IMG/VR virus record: IMGVR_UViG_3300020213_000007
Location: 1 to 37,018 of that record
Strand: one strand, 5' to 3'
DNA length: 37,018 bases
Origin: a virus
Below the pieces are notes generated by a model that saw only the letters and a program-made list of their open reading frames with translations, was not told the origin of the DNA and did no database searches. Positions 1 to 5,498 of the stretch are shown here, one piece after another (the stretch's first letter is position 1; every line of letters starts with the position of its first letter). A program made the translations under genes and the position numbers.

Positions 1-127
1 TCTGGTGCTCGACGGGCCGCGCCAGGAGCACGGCCGCGGACCCACAGAACGGCTCGACGTAGCTGTCGACGTCGCCGAGCGCATCCCACACGAGCGACGC
101 GACCCGGGACTTGCCGCCCATGTACGG
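1..127. repeat. Terminal direct repeat, left copy
   Basis: These 127 bases are identical to the last 127 bases of the window (36892-37018). An exact overlap of 127, an odd number commonly used as an assembly k-mer, is the usual signature of a closed circular contig rather than a biological terminal repeat. The unique genome is then about 36,891 bases. Inside the methylase gene the sequence reads straight through the join. Confidence 0.95.
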
Positions 128-154
128 ATACGGGGCGGCGAGCTGGTCGCTCAC
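1..154 (-). CDS. DNA adenine methylase, N-terminal part crossing the contig join
   Basis: This is the start of the methylase whose remainder lies at 35947-36891. The GTG at 154-152 overlaps the TGA of the upstream gene (GTGA) and gives VSDQLAAPYPYMGGKSRVA. The stretch PYPYMGGKSR matches the N-terminal SAM-binding segment typical of Dam/D12-class adenine methylases (usually PFxxxGGK). An ATG further in would cut off this motif, so the GTG start is preferred. The rest is described in the entry at 35947-37018, where the gene also carries a frameshift. Confidence 0.85.
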   Translation of the reverse strand, partial: MSDQLAAPYPYMGGKSRVASLVWDALGDVDSYVEPFCGSAAVLLARPVEHQ

Positions 155-603
155 GACGTGTCGCTCCGGTCCGGGTCAGTCTCGGCAAGGACGCGCAGCC
201 ACTGTGCTACCTGCTCATTCGCGGGGCCGTACGTCGCCGAGCACATCGTCACCGCGTCGGCGAACTCGGCCCGCAACTGTCGCAACGACGCATCACAACG
301 CCGCAACTGGCGGTACTGGTCAATGTGTCCTTTGAGCTGATCGGGCACGGAGGCCCAGAGGACGTCGGTCGTCTGCGCGAACACTTTGCGATACTCAGCG
401 GCGCGCTCAGGGGCGAGCGGGTCGAAGGTGCCGTCCCCGATTGGGACGTACACGTGGAGCCATCCGCAACTGTCGCAACGCCACACCTTGTCTGGCGTGT
501 CGTCCGTTTGGTCGATGCCCGTAGATGAGTCGTGGGCGCAAAACGGATCACGCGCGATTCGCGCGCTGCGATGGTCGATGCCAGACGTGTTCGTGTCGCT
601 CAT
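151..603 (-). CDS. Small protein with CxxC motif, unknown function
   Basis: 150 residues, unrecognised. The start is the ATG at 603, which follows an AAGGAGAG ribosome site and overlaps the stop of the upstream gene as ATGA; an in-frame extension further upstream is Arg-rich antisense of the array. A CDSC near residue 43, with C22 and C118, may bind metal. The second half is predicted to be helical and charged (DQLKGHIDQYRQLRR region). The stop overlaps the GTG of the methylase, so the two are probably translationally coupled. No function can be assigned from the sequence. Confidence 0.8.
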   Translation of the reverse strand: MSDTNTSGIDHRSARIARDPFCAHDSSTGIDQTDDTPDKVWRCDSCGWLHVYVPIGDGTFDPLAPERAAEYRKVFAQTTDVLWASVPDQLKGHIDQYRQLRRCDASLRQLRAEFADAVTMCSATYGPANEQVAQWLRVLAETDPDRSDTS

Positions 604-854
604 GTGTTCTCTCCTTCGGCGAGGTGGACTTCGAGGTTGCCGCCGGCCCATTCGACCTTTGCCGCGACCTCGACGCGGACCTCGCCATGCACGATGTCGG
701 AAAAGTCGGAGTTGTTGATCCAGTCGGCGTAGTTGCAGATCCACTTCCGCGGCCCGCATATCCGGACCGTGTGGGCCAGGTTGTACGGGCAGCGGACCTC
801 GAGGGTTGGGCCGTCCGCCGAGATGGACACGAAGAACTCGTGGCGGTCACTCAT
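600..854 (-). CDS. Small hypothetical protein (MSDR family)
   Basis: 84 residues, starting MSDRHEFFVSISADG, with three cysteines and several tryptophans and an acidic C-terminus. The ATG at 854 overlaps the end of the last Ser-rich array ORF (ATGAGTGA), and its stop overlaps the next ATG as ATGA. The first four codons and the upstream junction are duplicated at 2276-2305, where only a nine-codon remnant survives. Its role is unknown. Its position immediately after both array blocks suggests it belongs to the duplicated module. Confidence 0.78.
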   Translation of the reverse strand: MSDRHEFFVSISADGPTLEVRCPYNLAHTVRICGPRKWICNYADWINNSDFSDIVHGEVRVEVAAKVEWAGGNLEVHLAEGENT

Positions 855-1074
855 CGTCTGCCGACCCCGACCGCGACGACGACGACCACGAGGACCTCGA
901 CCCCGACCACGACGACGACCCCGACCCCGACGACCACGACGACGACCCCGACGCCGACGACCACCACGCCGACGACGACCCCGACCACGACGACCACGAC
1001 GACACCGACGAGGACGACGACCCCGACCCCGACCACGACCCCGACGACGACCGGGCCAACAGCGCGGCAATCAC
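847..1074 (-). CDS. Ser/Trp-rich array ORF 10
   Basis: 75 residues beginning VIAALLARSSSGS. GTG start overlaps the TGA of ORF 9 (GTGA). The body is a Ser-X-Ser-X pattern with W and G inserts, ending SGSADDE. It overlaps the start of the 84-residue MSDRHEFF gene by eight bases. The same SADDE ending and following MSDR start occur after ORF 5, indicating that the ends of both blocks are copies of one another. The core has the substitution T to I and a synonymous GCA to GCG change. Confidence 0.6.
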   Translation of the reverse strand: MIAALLARSSSGSWSGSGSSSSSVSSWSSWSGSSSAWWSSASGSSSWSSGSGSSSWSGSRSSWSSSSRSGSADDE

Positions 1075-1289
1075 GGGCACCCCGACGCCGACCACGACGA
1101 CCCCGACCGCGACCACGACGGCGCCGAGGACGACTCCGACCACGACCACGGCGACGACGCCGACGCCGACCCCGACCACGACCACGACGGCCACGCCAAC
1201 GCCGACCCCGACCACGACGACCACGACGACACCGACGAGGACGACCCCGACCTCGACGACCGCGATCGGGCCAACAGTGCGGCAGTCAC
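1071..1289 (-). CDS. Ser/Trp-rich array ORF 9
   Basis: 72 residues, VTAALLARSRS start followed by Ser alternating with G, W, A and V, ending SASGCP. GTGA overlaps at both ends couple it to ORFs 8 and 10. It has no recognised domain, signal peptide or transmembrane run in this frame. Confidence 0.58.
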   Translation of the reverse strand: MTAALLARSRSSRSGSSSSVSSWSSWSGSALAWPSWSWSGSASASSPWSWSESSSAPSWSRSGSSWSASGCP

Positions 1290-1510
1290 TGGTACCTCGC
1301 CCACCACGACGACCCCGACCGCGACAACGGCCCCGACCACGCCGACGACACCGACGAATCCGACCACGACGAATCCGACTCCGGTAACGCCGACCGCTGC
1401 GACGCCGACGACGCCGACGAGGCCGACCCGAACAACGCCGACGCCGACGACGCCGACGACGACGACGACCACGACAACCACCGCGATCGGGCCAGGAATG
1501 CGGCGGTCAC
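1286..1510 (-). CDS. Ser/Trp-rich array ORF 8 (most divergent)
   Basis: 74 residues, starting VTAAFLARSRWLSW. This is the most diverged core: ACT to ACC, TTG to CTG and CGG to CGA are synonymous, and CTG to TTC gives L to F. It is also richer in Ala, Asp and Leu than its neighbours and ends SWWARYQ. The excess of silent or conservative changes is mild support for selection on this frame, though the antisense frame shares the same wobble positions. Confidence 0.6.
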   Translation of the reverse strand: MTAAFLARSRWLSWSSSSSASSASALFGSASSASSASQRSALPESDSSWSDSSVSSAWSGPLSRSGSSWWARYQ

Positions 1511-1728
1511 GACCACGCCGACACCGACCCCGACGACGACGACCCAGACCACGACCACGACGACCACGACGACGACGACGAGGACAACGACGACCTCGCC
1601 GACAACGACAACGACGACCACTGCGACGACCACTGCGACGACGCCGCCAACGACCTCGACCACGACGACGACAACGCCGACAACGACGACGACGACGACC
1701 GCGACCGGGCCAACAGTGCGGCAGTCAC
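1507..1728 (-). CDS. Ser/Trp-rich array ORF 7
   Basis: 73 residues, start VTAALLARSRSSSSSL, then Ser with W, L, A, Q and R inserts, ending SGSVSAWS. Start and stop are shared as GTGA with ORFs 6 and 8. Confidence 0.58.
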   Translation of the reverse strand: MTAALLARSRSSSSSLSALSSSWSRSLAASSQWSSQWSSLSLSARSSLSSSSSSWSSWSWSGSSSSGSVSAWS

Positions 1729-1970
1729 GACGACCCCGACGACAACGACGACCGCGAGGGCAACGACCACGACGACGACGACGCCGAGGACGACGACGCC
1801 GACGCCGACGCCGACCACGACCCCGACCACGACGCCGCCGCCGACCTCGACCCCGACCCCGACGACCACGACCACGCCGAGGACGACGCCGACCACGCCG
1901 ACACCGACCCCGACGGCCACGACGACGACGACCACGCCGACCGCGACCGGGCCAACAGTGCGGCAGTCAT
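1725..1970 (-). CDS. Ser/Trp-rich array ORF 6, first of the second block
   Basis: 81 residues. It is the only array member starting with ATG rather than GTG, and this ATG overlaps the TAA of the 91-residue gene as TAATG. This precise junction with an ordinary gene is the best evidence for the minus-strand reading. The product begins MTAALLARSRSAWSSS and continues as Ser with W, G and A. Confidence 0.65.
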   Translation of the reverse strand: MTAALLARSRSAWSSSSWPSGSVSAWSASSSAWSWSSGSGSRSAAASWSGSWSASASASSSSASSSSWSLPSRSSLSSGSS

Positions 1971-2245
1971 TAGACGACCGTGCGCGGCAACGGGTGCAGC
2001 CACGGCGACACATCCACGATCGCGCCGACCGCCAGCACGACCTCACCGGGGTACGGCTCGACGCTGGTCAGCTTGCCGTTCGTCAGCGCGTTGGTCCACC
2101 GGCCCGAGTGTGCCACCCACGCGGCGTCGTCGAGGACGAGCCACTTGTCGCCGATGGCGCGGACGCGGCCGGTGTAGTGGTAGGTGACGGACCGGACAAT
2201 GACGTTATCGCCGACGTTGATCGGGCTTGGTTCGATGTTGTTCAT
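1970..2245 (-). CDS. 91-residue hypothetical protein between array blocks
   Basis: Starts MNNIEPSPINVGDNVIVRS at an ATG preceded by GAAGGGAAC. Beta-rich, with a VGDNVIVRSVTYHYTGRVRAI segment that looks like a small SH3-like or KOW-like barrel (weak inference from pattern only). Ordinary mixed composition, in sharp contrast to the array genes on both sides. Its TAA overlaps the ATG of array ORF 6. It probably marks an insertion into, or the boundary of, a duplicated array module. Function unknown. Confidence 0.8.
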   Translation of the reverse strand: MNNIEPSPINVGDNVIVRSVTYHYTGRVRAIGDKWLVLDDAAWVAHSGRWTNALTNGKLTSVEPYPGEVVLAVGAIVDVSPWLHPLPRTVV

Positions 2246-2275
2246 GTTGTTCCCTTCGGTTGGTTCTTACGGTTC

Positions 2276-2305
2276 TTACGGATTAGAGAATGCGCGGTCA
2301 CTCAT
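2276..2305 (-). pseudogene. Nine-codon remnant of the MSDR gene start
   Basis: ATG AGT GAC CGC opens exactly as in the gene at 854, and the ATGAGTGA overlap with the stop of array ORF 5 is the same as that with ORF 10. The reading frame here then gives only MSDRAFSNP before TAA. It is best read as a leftover of a duplicated array plus MSDR module, or possibly a leader peptide for the downstream 91-residue gene. A tandem 9-base repeat (GGTTCTTAC on the plus strand, about 2262-2280) follows it. Confidence 0.55.
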
Positions 2306-2588
2306 CGTCTGCCGACCCTGACGACCGCGACGACGACGACCACGAGGACCACGACGACGACGACGACGACGACCGCGACAACGACGACGCCCTCGACCGC
2401 GACGCCGACCACGACCCCGACAACGACGACCATGATCGCGACCACGACGCCGACCCCGAGGACGCCGCCGACGACGACCCCGACCCCGGCCACGACGGCC
2501 ACGACGACGACGACCACGACGGCGACCACGACGGCCACGACGACGAGGACCACGACGACCGCGACCGGGCCAACAGTGCGGCAGTCAC
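2298..2588 (-). CDS. Ser/Trp-rich array ORF 5, last of the first block
   Basis: 96 residues, VTAALLARSRSSW start, with many W, P and G inserts in the Ser run, ending SSGSADDE. The C-terminal SADDE and the following MSDR start match the end of ORF 10, which shows that the two blocks share a copied end. GTGA overlap with ORF 4. Confidence 0.6.
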   Translation of the reverse strand: MTAALLARSRSSWSSSSWPSWSPSWSSSSWPSWPGSGSSSAASSGSASWSRSWSSLSGSWSASRSRASSLSRSSSSSSSWSSWSSSSRSSGSADDE

Positions 2589-2797
2589 GAGGACCACGAC
2601 CCCGACGACGCCGACGACCGCGACAACGACGAATCCGACACCGACGACGCCGACACCGACGAATCCGACTCCAACAACGCCGACCACTGCGACGACAACG
2701 ACAACGACGACGACGACCCCGACCTCGACCTCGACCACGACGAGGACCACGACGGCGACCTCGACCACACCGGCCGGGCCAACAGTGCGGCAGTCAC
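2585..2797 (-). CDS. Ser/Trp-rich array ORF 4
   Basis: 70 residues, VTAALLARPVWSRSPS start (Pro-Val in place of Ser-Arg after the core), then Ser with W, R, L, V and D inserts. GTGA overlaps at both ends. Confidence 0.58.
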   Translation of the reverse strand: MTAALLARPVWSRSPSWSSSWSRSRSGSSSSLSLSSQWSALLESDSSVSASSVSDSSLSRSSASSGSWSS

Positions 2798-3135
2798 GAG
2801 GACCACGACCGCGACGCCCTCGTCCGCGTCATCGACGACAACGACCACGACGACGACCACGACGACCGCGACCCCGACGACGCCGAGGACGACTCCGACG
2901 ACGCCGAGGACGACTCCGACGACGCCGAGGACGACTCCGACTGCGACGCCGACTGCGACCCCGACTGCGACGCCGACTGCGACCCCGACCACGACGACCT
3001 CGACGACGCCGAGGACGACTCCGACCACGACCACGACCACGACCACGACGGCGACGACTCCGAGGACGACGCCGACGACGACGAGGACGACGCCGACCAC
3101 GACAACGACGACCGGGCCAACAGTGCGGCAGTCAC
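2794..3135 (-). CDS. Ser/Trp-rich array ORF 3 (longest)
   Basis: 113 residues. The first 45 or so match ORF 2 almost exactly. The middle holds three tandem copies of a 21-base unit (about 2878-2940, SESSSAS-type heptads), and the end departs into SMTRTRASRSWSS. It looks expanded by replication slippage. GTGA coupled at both ends. Confidence 0.58.
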   Translation of the reverse strand: MTAALLARSSLSWSASSSSSSASSSESSPSWSWSWSWSESSSASSRSSWSGSQSASQSGSQSASQSESSSASSESSSASSESSSASSGSRSSWSSSWSLSSMTRTRASRSWSS

Positions 3136-3320
3136 GAGGACCCCGACGCCGACTGCGACGCCGACTGCGACCCCGACCGCGACCCCGACGACGCCGAGGA
3201 CGACTCCGACCACGACCACGACCACGACCACGACGGCGACGACTCCGAGGACGACGCCGACGACGACGAGGACGACGCCGACCACGACAACGACGACCGG
3301 GCCAACAGTGCGGCAGTCAC
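3132..3320 (-). CDS. Ser/Trp-rich array ORF 2 (near-identical tandem copy)
   Basis: 62 residues. Its DNA repeats almost exactly with a period of 185 bases into ORF 1 (cores at about 3129 and 3314), including an SWSWSWSW stretch and the ending SQSASQSASGSS. A very recent tandem duplication is the simplest explanation. Confidence 0.6.
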   Translation of the reverse strand: MTAALLARSSLSWSASSSSSSASSSESSPSWSWSWSWSESSSASSGSRSGSQSASQSASGSS

Positions 3321-3550
3321 GAGGACCCCGACGCCGACTGCGACGCCGACTGCGACCCCGACCGCGACCCCGACGACGCCGAGGACGACTCCGACCACGA
3401 CCACGACCACGACCACGACGGCGACGACTCCGAGTACGACGCCGACGACGACGACGCCGACCCCGACACCGACCACGACGACGACGACCACGACCTCGAC
3501 GACGACCCCGACCTCGACGACCGCGACCGGGCCAACAGTGCGGCAGTCAC
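3317..3550 (-). CDS. Ser/Trp-rich array ORF 1 (first of array)
   Basis: 77 residues, VTAALLARSRSSRSG start. Its GTG overlaps the TGA of the Cys-rich 81-residue gene upstream, so translation of the whole array can be fed from that gene. The C-terminal half is the partner copy of ORF 2. Confidence 0.62.
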   Translation of the reverse strand: MTAALLARSRSSRSGSSSRSWSSSSWSVSGSASSSSASYSESSPSWSWSWSWSESSSASSGSRSGSQSASQSASGSS

Positions 3551-3792
3551 GAGGCTCCCTCGCCGAAAGGTAAGACGCCCTGGCGCGAGCGCTCCGCCAG
3601 CTCCGTCGCCGACATCACGCGCCGACCCGACGGCCGGCAGTCGATCCCGCATTCGTTGCGACACGTCCGGCATCGCAGACCGGGAGTGTGCGCGGCGACA
3701 GGATGCCAACATCGGGGGCAACAATGGACGACGACATCGGCGAACGTGTCGCGACACACCACACATGACCGGTCGGGGGCGGCCGCGGTCAT
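3547..3792 (-). CDS. Small Cys-rich zinc-ribbon-like protein
   Basis: 81 residues. CVVC (about 10-13), CCPRC (29-33), CRTC (41-44) and further C48 and C52 give several pairs of metal-ligand cysteines, so it is probably a zinc-binding fold. The start ATG overlaps the previous TGA (ATGA), and the stop overlaps the first array GTG. It also begins MTAA, like the array proteins, which may be chance. Function unknown; a nucleic-acid or protein-interaction role would be typical for such phage proteins. Confidence 0.72.
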   Translation of the reverse strand: MTAAAPDRSCVVCRDTFADVVVHCCPRCWHPVAAHTPGLRCRTCRNECGIDCRPSGRRVMSATELAERSRQGVLPFGEGAS

Positions 3793-3944
3793 GGGAGCGG
3801 CTCAACGGGCGCGGGTGACGCACTCACCGGCGCGGTGCCGTCGACACAACACGATCGCGGGCAATGCTCGGCACCGTCACGGACCCACTGCGCGCGCGGG
3901 CCGAACCAGCCGCCACACTGCGGGCACCGTCGAAAAGTCGTCAT
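3789..3944 (-). CDS. 51-residue Cys-rich protein
   Basis: MTTFRRCPQCGGWFGP start after a GGAGAG site. CPQC followed by CPRSCC suggests one small zinc-binding knuckle, with a Pro/Ala-rich tail. Its ATG overlaps the stop of the gene before it and its stop overlaps the gene after it (both ATGA), so it is one link in a coupled chain of tiny Cys-rich genes. Confidence 0.7.
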   Translation of the reverse strand: MTTFRRCPQCGGWFGPRAQWVRDGAEHCPRSCCVDGTAPVSASPAPVEPLP

Positions 3945-4192
3945 GGCGTCTCTCCGTTCAGGTCGTCTGGCGGCGCGGAGCGTCCGCGCCAACGCGACGA
4001 GATCCGTGGCACGTGTTGTCGGCACCACAACTGACCCGGCGGCGCCGAACGCGGGCAATGCACACTCGGATCGACAGGCGCACCCATCGGACACCGATCG
4101 CGGGCGGGAGCGGGAGCGACGAACCGGGCTCGCACCCAGTAGTAGACGACGGCGCAACGACCGGACCAGGTGAGGTGACGGAACATGGTCAT
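3941..4192 (-). CDS. 82-residue protein with paired cysteines
   Basis: Starts MTMFRHLTWSGRC at 4192, with GGGAG about nine bases upstream; an ATG at 4200 is out of frame. Cysteines occur as C13, DRC, HC and LWC, with an RSAPPGQLWCRQH segment resembling the end of small treble-clef or HNH-like folds, but no catalytic set is complete. Function unknown. Coupled to the next gene by ATGA. Confidence 0.65.
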   Translation of the reverse strand: MTMFRHLTWSGRCAVVYYWVRARFVAPAPARDRCPMGAPVDPSVHCPRSAPPGQLWCRQHVPRISSRWRGRSAPPDDLNGETP

Positions 4193-4265
4193 GGTGTCAT
4201 CTCCCAACTCTCTTTTTGCGCCGGGCACGTCCGGCACTTCGAGCGGGGCGCCCCACCGAGATTGC

Positions 4266-4478
4266 TCACGTCGTCCTCGGCTGTACGTCCGCCAGACGGT
4301 ACGGACTCTGCCCATCCCCCATATCGACCGCTGCCAGCGTCCCGGACATGGTGCATTGGCAACGCTCAATCGTGGCCGTGGCCGTGTACACCGCGGAAAG
4401 GTCGTCGACATTCACGACCATCTTGTGACACCCGTCCGGGCCGTGCATCTCCGCCGGGTGACCACACCGGCAGGTCAT
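4266..4478 (-). CDS. 70-residue Cys/His protein
   Basis: MTCRCGHPAEMHGPDGCHKM start with an AGAGGTGG ribosome site. The pattern CxCGHxxxxHxxxGC, followed by CQC, is common in small actinobacterial and actinophage zinc-binding proteins. The start lies inside the tail of the frameshifted gene upstream. Function unknown. Confidence 0.75.
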   Translation of the reverse strand: MTCRCGHPAEMHGPDGCHKMVVNVDDLSAVYTATATIERCQCTMSGTLAAVDMGDGQSPYRLADVQPRTT

Positions 4479-4603
4479 GCCGACGCCACCTCTGGTAATG
4501 CGGCGAGCAGAAGTCGCCCGTATGACGCAACCGCCCGCAACCTTCCACAACCTTCCACAACACACGGCGCTGGTGGACGAGGCTTGGGTCCACGCTTACC
4601 CAC
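4366..4603 (-). pseudogene. Frameshifted zinc-finger gene (CxxxxC...CxxHYxRWRR family)
   Basis: A GTG at 4603, overlapping the TAA of the lipoprotein gene, begins GKRGPKPRPPAPCVVEGCGRL and then runs into a nonsense frame. The other frame carries CGRLRHTGDFCSPHYQRWRR, the expected continuation of this small phage zinc-finger type. The two frames are separated by a perfect 10-base tandem duplication (plus strand 4541-4550 and 4551-4560). Deleting one copy restores a continuous CVVEGCGRLRHTGDFCSPHY. The restored gene could run to 4366, overlapping the next gene. It is either a recent inactivating slippage event, a reversible one, or an assembly error. Confidence 0.7.
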
Positions 4604-5141
4604 AAGCGTTCCAGTTTGAGCAGCCGGCCCCACCAGCCCATAGCGTGCGCGCCGCCGCGTCTTGCTGTTCCGGCGTCGCGGTCGCAAGGTCGCAAGGGAG
4701 GCCGATCTTGCACGCCCACTCCCCCGAGAACTGCCACTTGCCGTAGCACCCGCGACCGTCGCAACCGGTCGCGTTGAACGCCGTGTACGACCCGCCCGAT
4801 TCATCATGCGCAACCGAACACGGCGGGAGATCGCCACCGCAGGGCGCTAGCGGGTCGAGTGTCGCCGACGCGGCAGGCCCGTGAGACCGGGGGTCCACAT
4901 GGCCCTCGACCTCAGGGTGGACATCGCGCGCGTCGGCGAACGTCGCGACCGCAGTCGCGAACTCCAAGCCCGCCATGAGGTGTCGTTGTTCGATCACCGG
5001 GCCGACTGTCGTTGTGGTCATTGGCACCTCACTTGCCGTTGTCGTTGTCGCGTCGGTGGCGACGATGTCGGGGCCGTTGCCGCAGCCCGTCAGGACGGCG
5101 ACGACAAACAGGCCAACCAGGCACTTGCGGAGGAAAGACAA
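4596..5141 (-). CDS. Rpf-like lysozyme-fold lipoprotein
   Basis: 181 residues, TTG start nine bases after AAGGAG. Residues 1-20 are a lipoprotein signal with a hydrophobic core and an LTGC lipobox (C20), followed by a Thr-rich linker. Residues 108-181 match the resuscitation-promoting-factor / transglycosylase-like fold: ESGG with probable catalytic E114, GCYGKWQFS, PEQQDAAARTLW, and a GxxxWxxCG end. Such domains cleave peptidoglycan glycan strands. A membrane-anchored copy is expected outside the host membrane, so it may act in wall remodelling, host resuscitation or entry exclusion rather than final lysis. Six or more cysteines in the domain suggest disulfides. Confidence 0.85.
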   Translation of the reverse strand: MSFLRKCLVGLFVVAVLTGCGNGPDIVATDATTTTASEVPMTTTTVGPVIEQRHLMAGLEFATAVATFADARDVHPEVEGHVDPRSHGPAASATLDPLAPCGGDLPPCSVAHDESGGSYTAFNATGCDGRGCYGKWQFSGEWACKIGLPCDLATATPEQQDAAARTLWAGGAGCSNWNACG

Positions 5142-5177
5142 ATCACGGCTTCTCCTTTTCGGGGATATGGCGCGAGG

Positions 5178-5498
5178 TCATGCGACCCCGATATTTGCTC
5201 TATGCAACCGCGCGAACGCGGCGGTCTCGTCCGAGGGACGCCACACGACGGCCTCCAAGCCGCAAGCCCGCAATGCGTCGAGGACCTCGGCTTGTGTGCC
5301 GGACACCTTCGAGCGTGGGCTGTCCGTTTTCAGCTCGGCGAACAGCACTTCCGGCGGTCGCAATAGCACAAGGTCGGGCCAGCCCGGGGCACTCTTGCGG
5401 CTGTCGAATGGGTGGAATGTCCACCAGCCTTGGAGGCGCGCATATGCGACGACGAGCGACTGCCATTCCTTCTCGGTCAGTGTCGGCCGGGCGGTCAT
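5178..5498 (-). CDS. VRR-NUC domain nuclease
   Basis: 106 residues beginning MTARPTLTEKEWQS. It shows the PD-(D/E)xK arrangement of VRR-NUC proteins: E10, GWPDLVLL with D42, E55-L-K57 and Q69. Stand-alone VRR-NUC enzymes in phages are thought to cleave branched or single-strand-containing DNA. The ATG overlaps the stop of the HNH gene (ATGA), so the two nucleases are probably co-translated. Confidence 0.88.
   Translation of the reverse strand: MTARPTLTEKEWQSLVVAYARLQGWWTFHPFDSRKSAPGWPDLVLLRPPEVLFAELKTDSPRSKVSGTQAEVLDALRACGLEAVVWRPSDETAAFARLHRANIGVA

Larger units (their letters stand above)
847..3550 (-). repeat. Low-complexity array of ten coupled Ser/Trp-rich small ORFs
   Basis: On the plus strand the region is a run of GAC-type triplets interrupted ten times by a conserved core of about 23-30 bases (at about 1050, 1265, 1490, 1710, 1950, 2570, 2780, 3115, 3300 and 3530). 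Read on the minus strand, each core is GTG (once ATG) starting the peptide (M/V)TAALLARS, followed by Ser codons (TCG) alternating with W, G, A, S, V, L or E. Each ORF ends in TGA overlapping the next start as GTGA. The blocks are 3550-2298 (five ORFs) and 1970-847 (five ORFs), separated by a 91-residue gene. The plus strand has no stop in any frame here, but each core shifts its triplet phase, so no plus-strand frame keeps one composition. Protein or DNA-level function is unknown. Confidence 0.85.

Noticed and set aside
1-127. Biological direct terminal repeat of the virion DNA
   Set aside because: Exactly 127 identical bases at a contig end is better explained by assembly overlap, and a gene reads through the join.
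847-3550. CRISPR array
   Set aside because: The cores are about 23-30 bases with spacers of roughly 160-320 bases of low-complexity sequence, not 30-40-base unique spacers. No cas genes are present.
847-3550. RTX-like calcium-binding repeats (Asp-rich plus frame)
   Set aside because: No GGxGxDxxx nonapeptides, and the Asp frame is not continuous through the cores.
525-4498. Very long plus-strand open frames (several hundred codons) rich in DD, TT or RR
   Set aside because: GAC triplets give no stop in any plus-strand frame. At each core the triplet phase shifts, so composition flips between Asp-rich, Thr-rich and Arg-rich within one frame. There is no ribosome site or plausible start, and they run against a tightly coupled minus-strand operon.
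4475-4837. Long upstream extension of the broken zinc-finger gene
   Set aside because: The extra N-terminal residues lie antiframe to the well-supported lipoprotein gene and are Arg-rich; the GTG at 4603 with stop overlap is sufficient.
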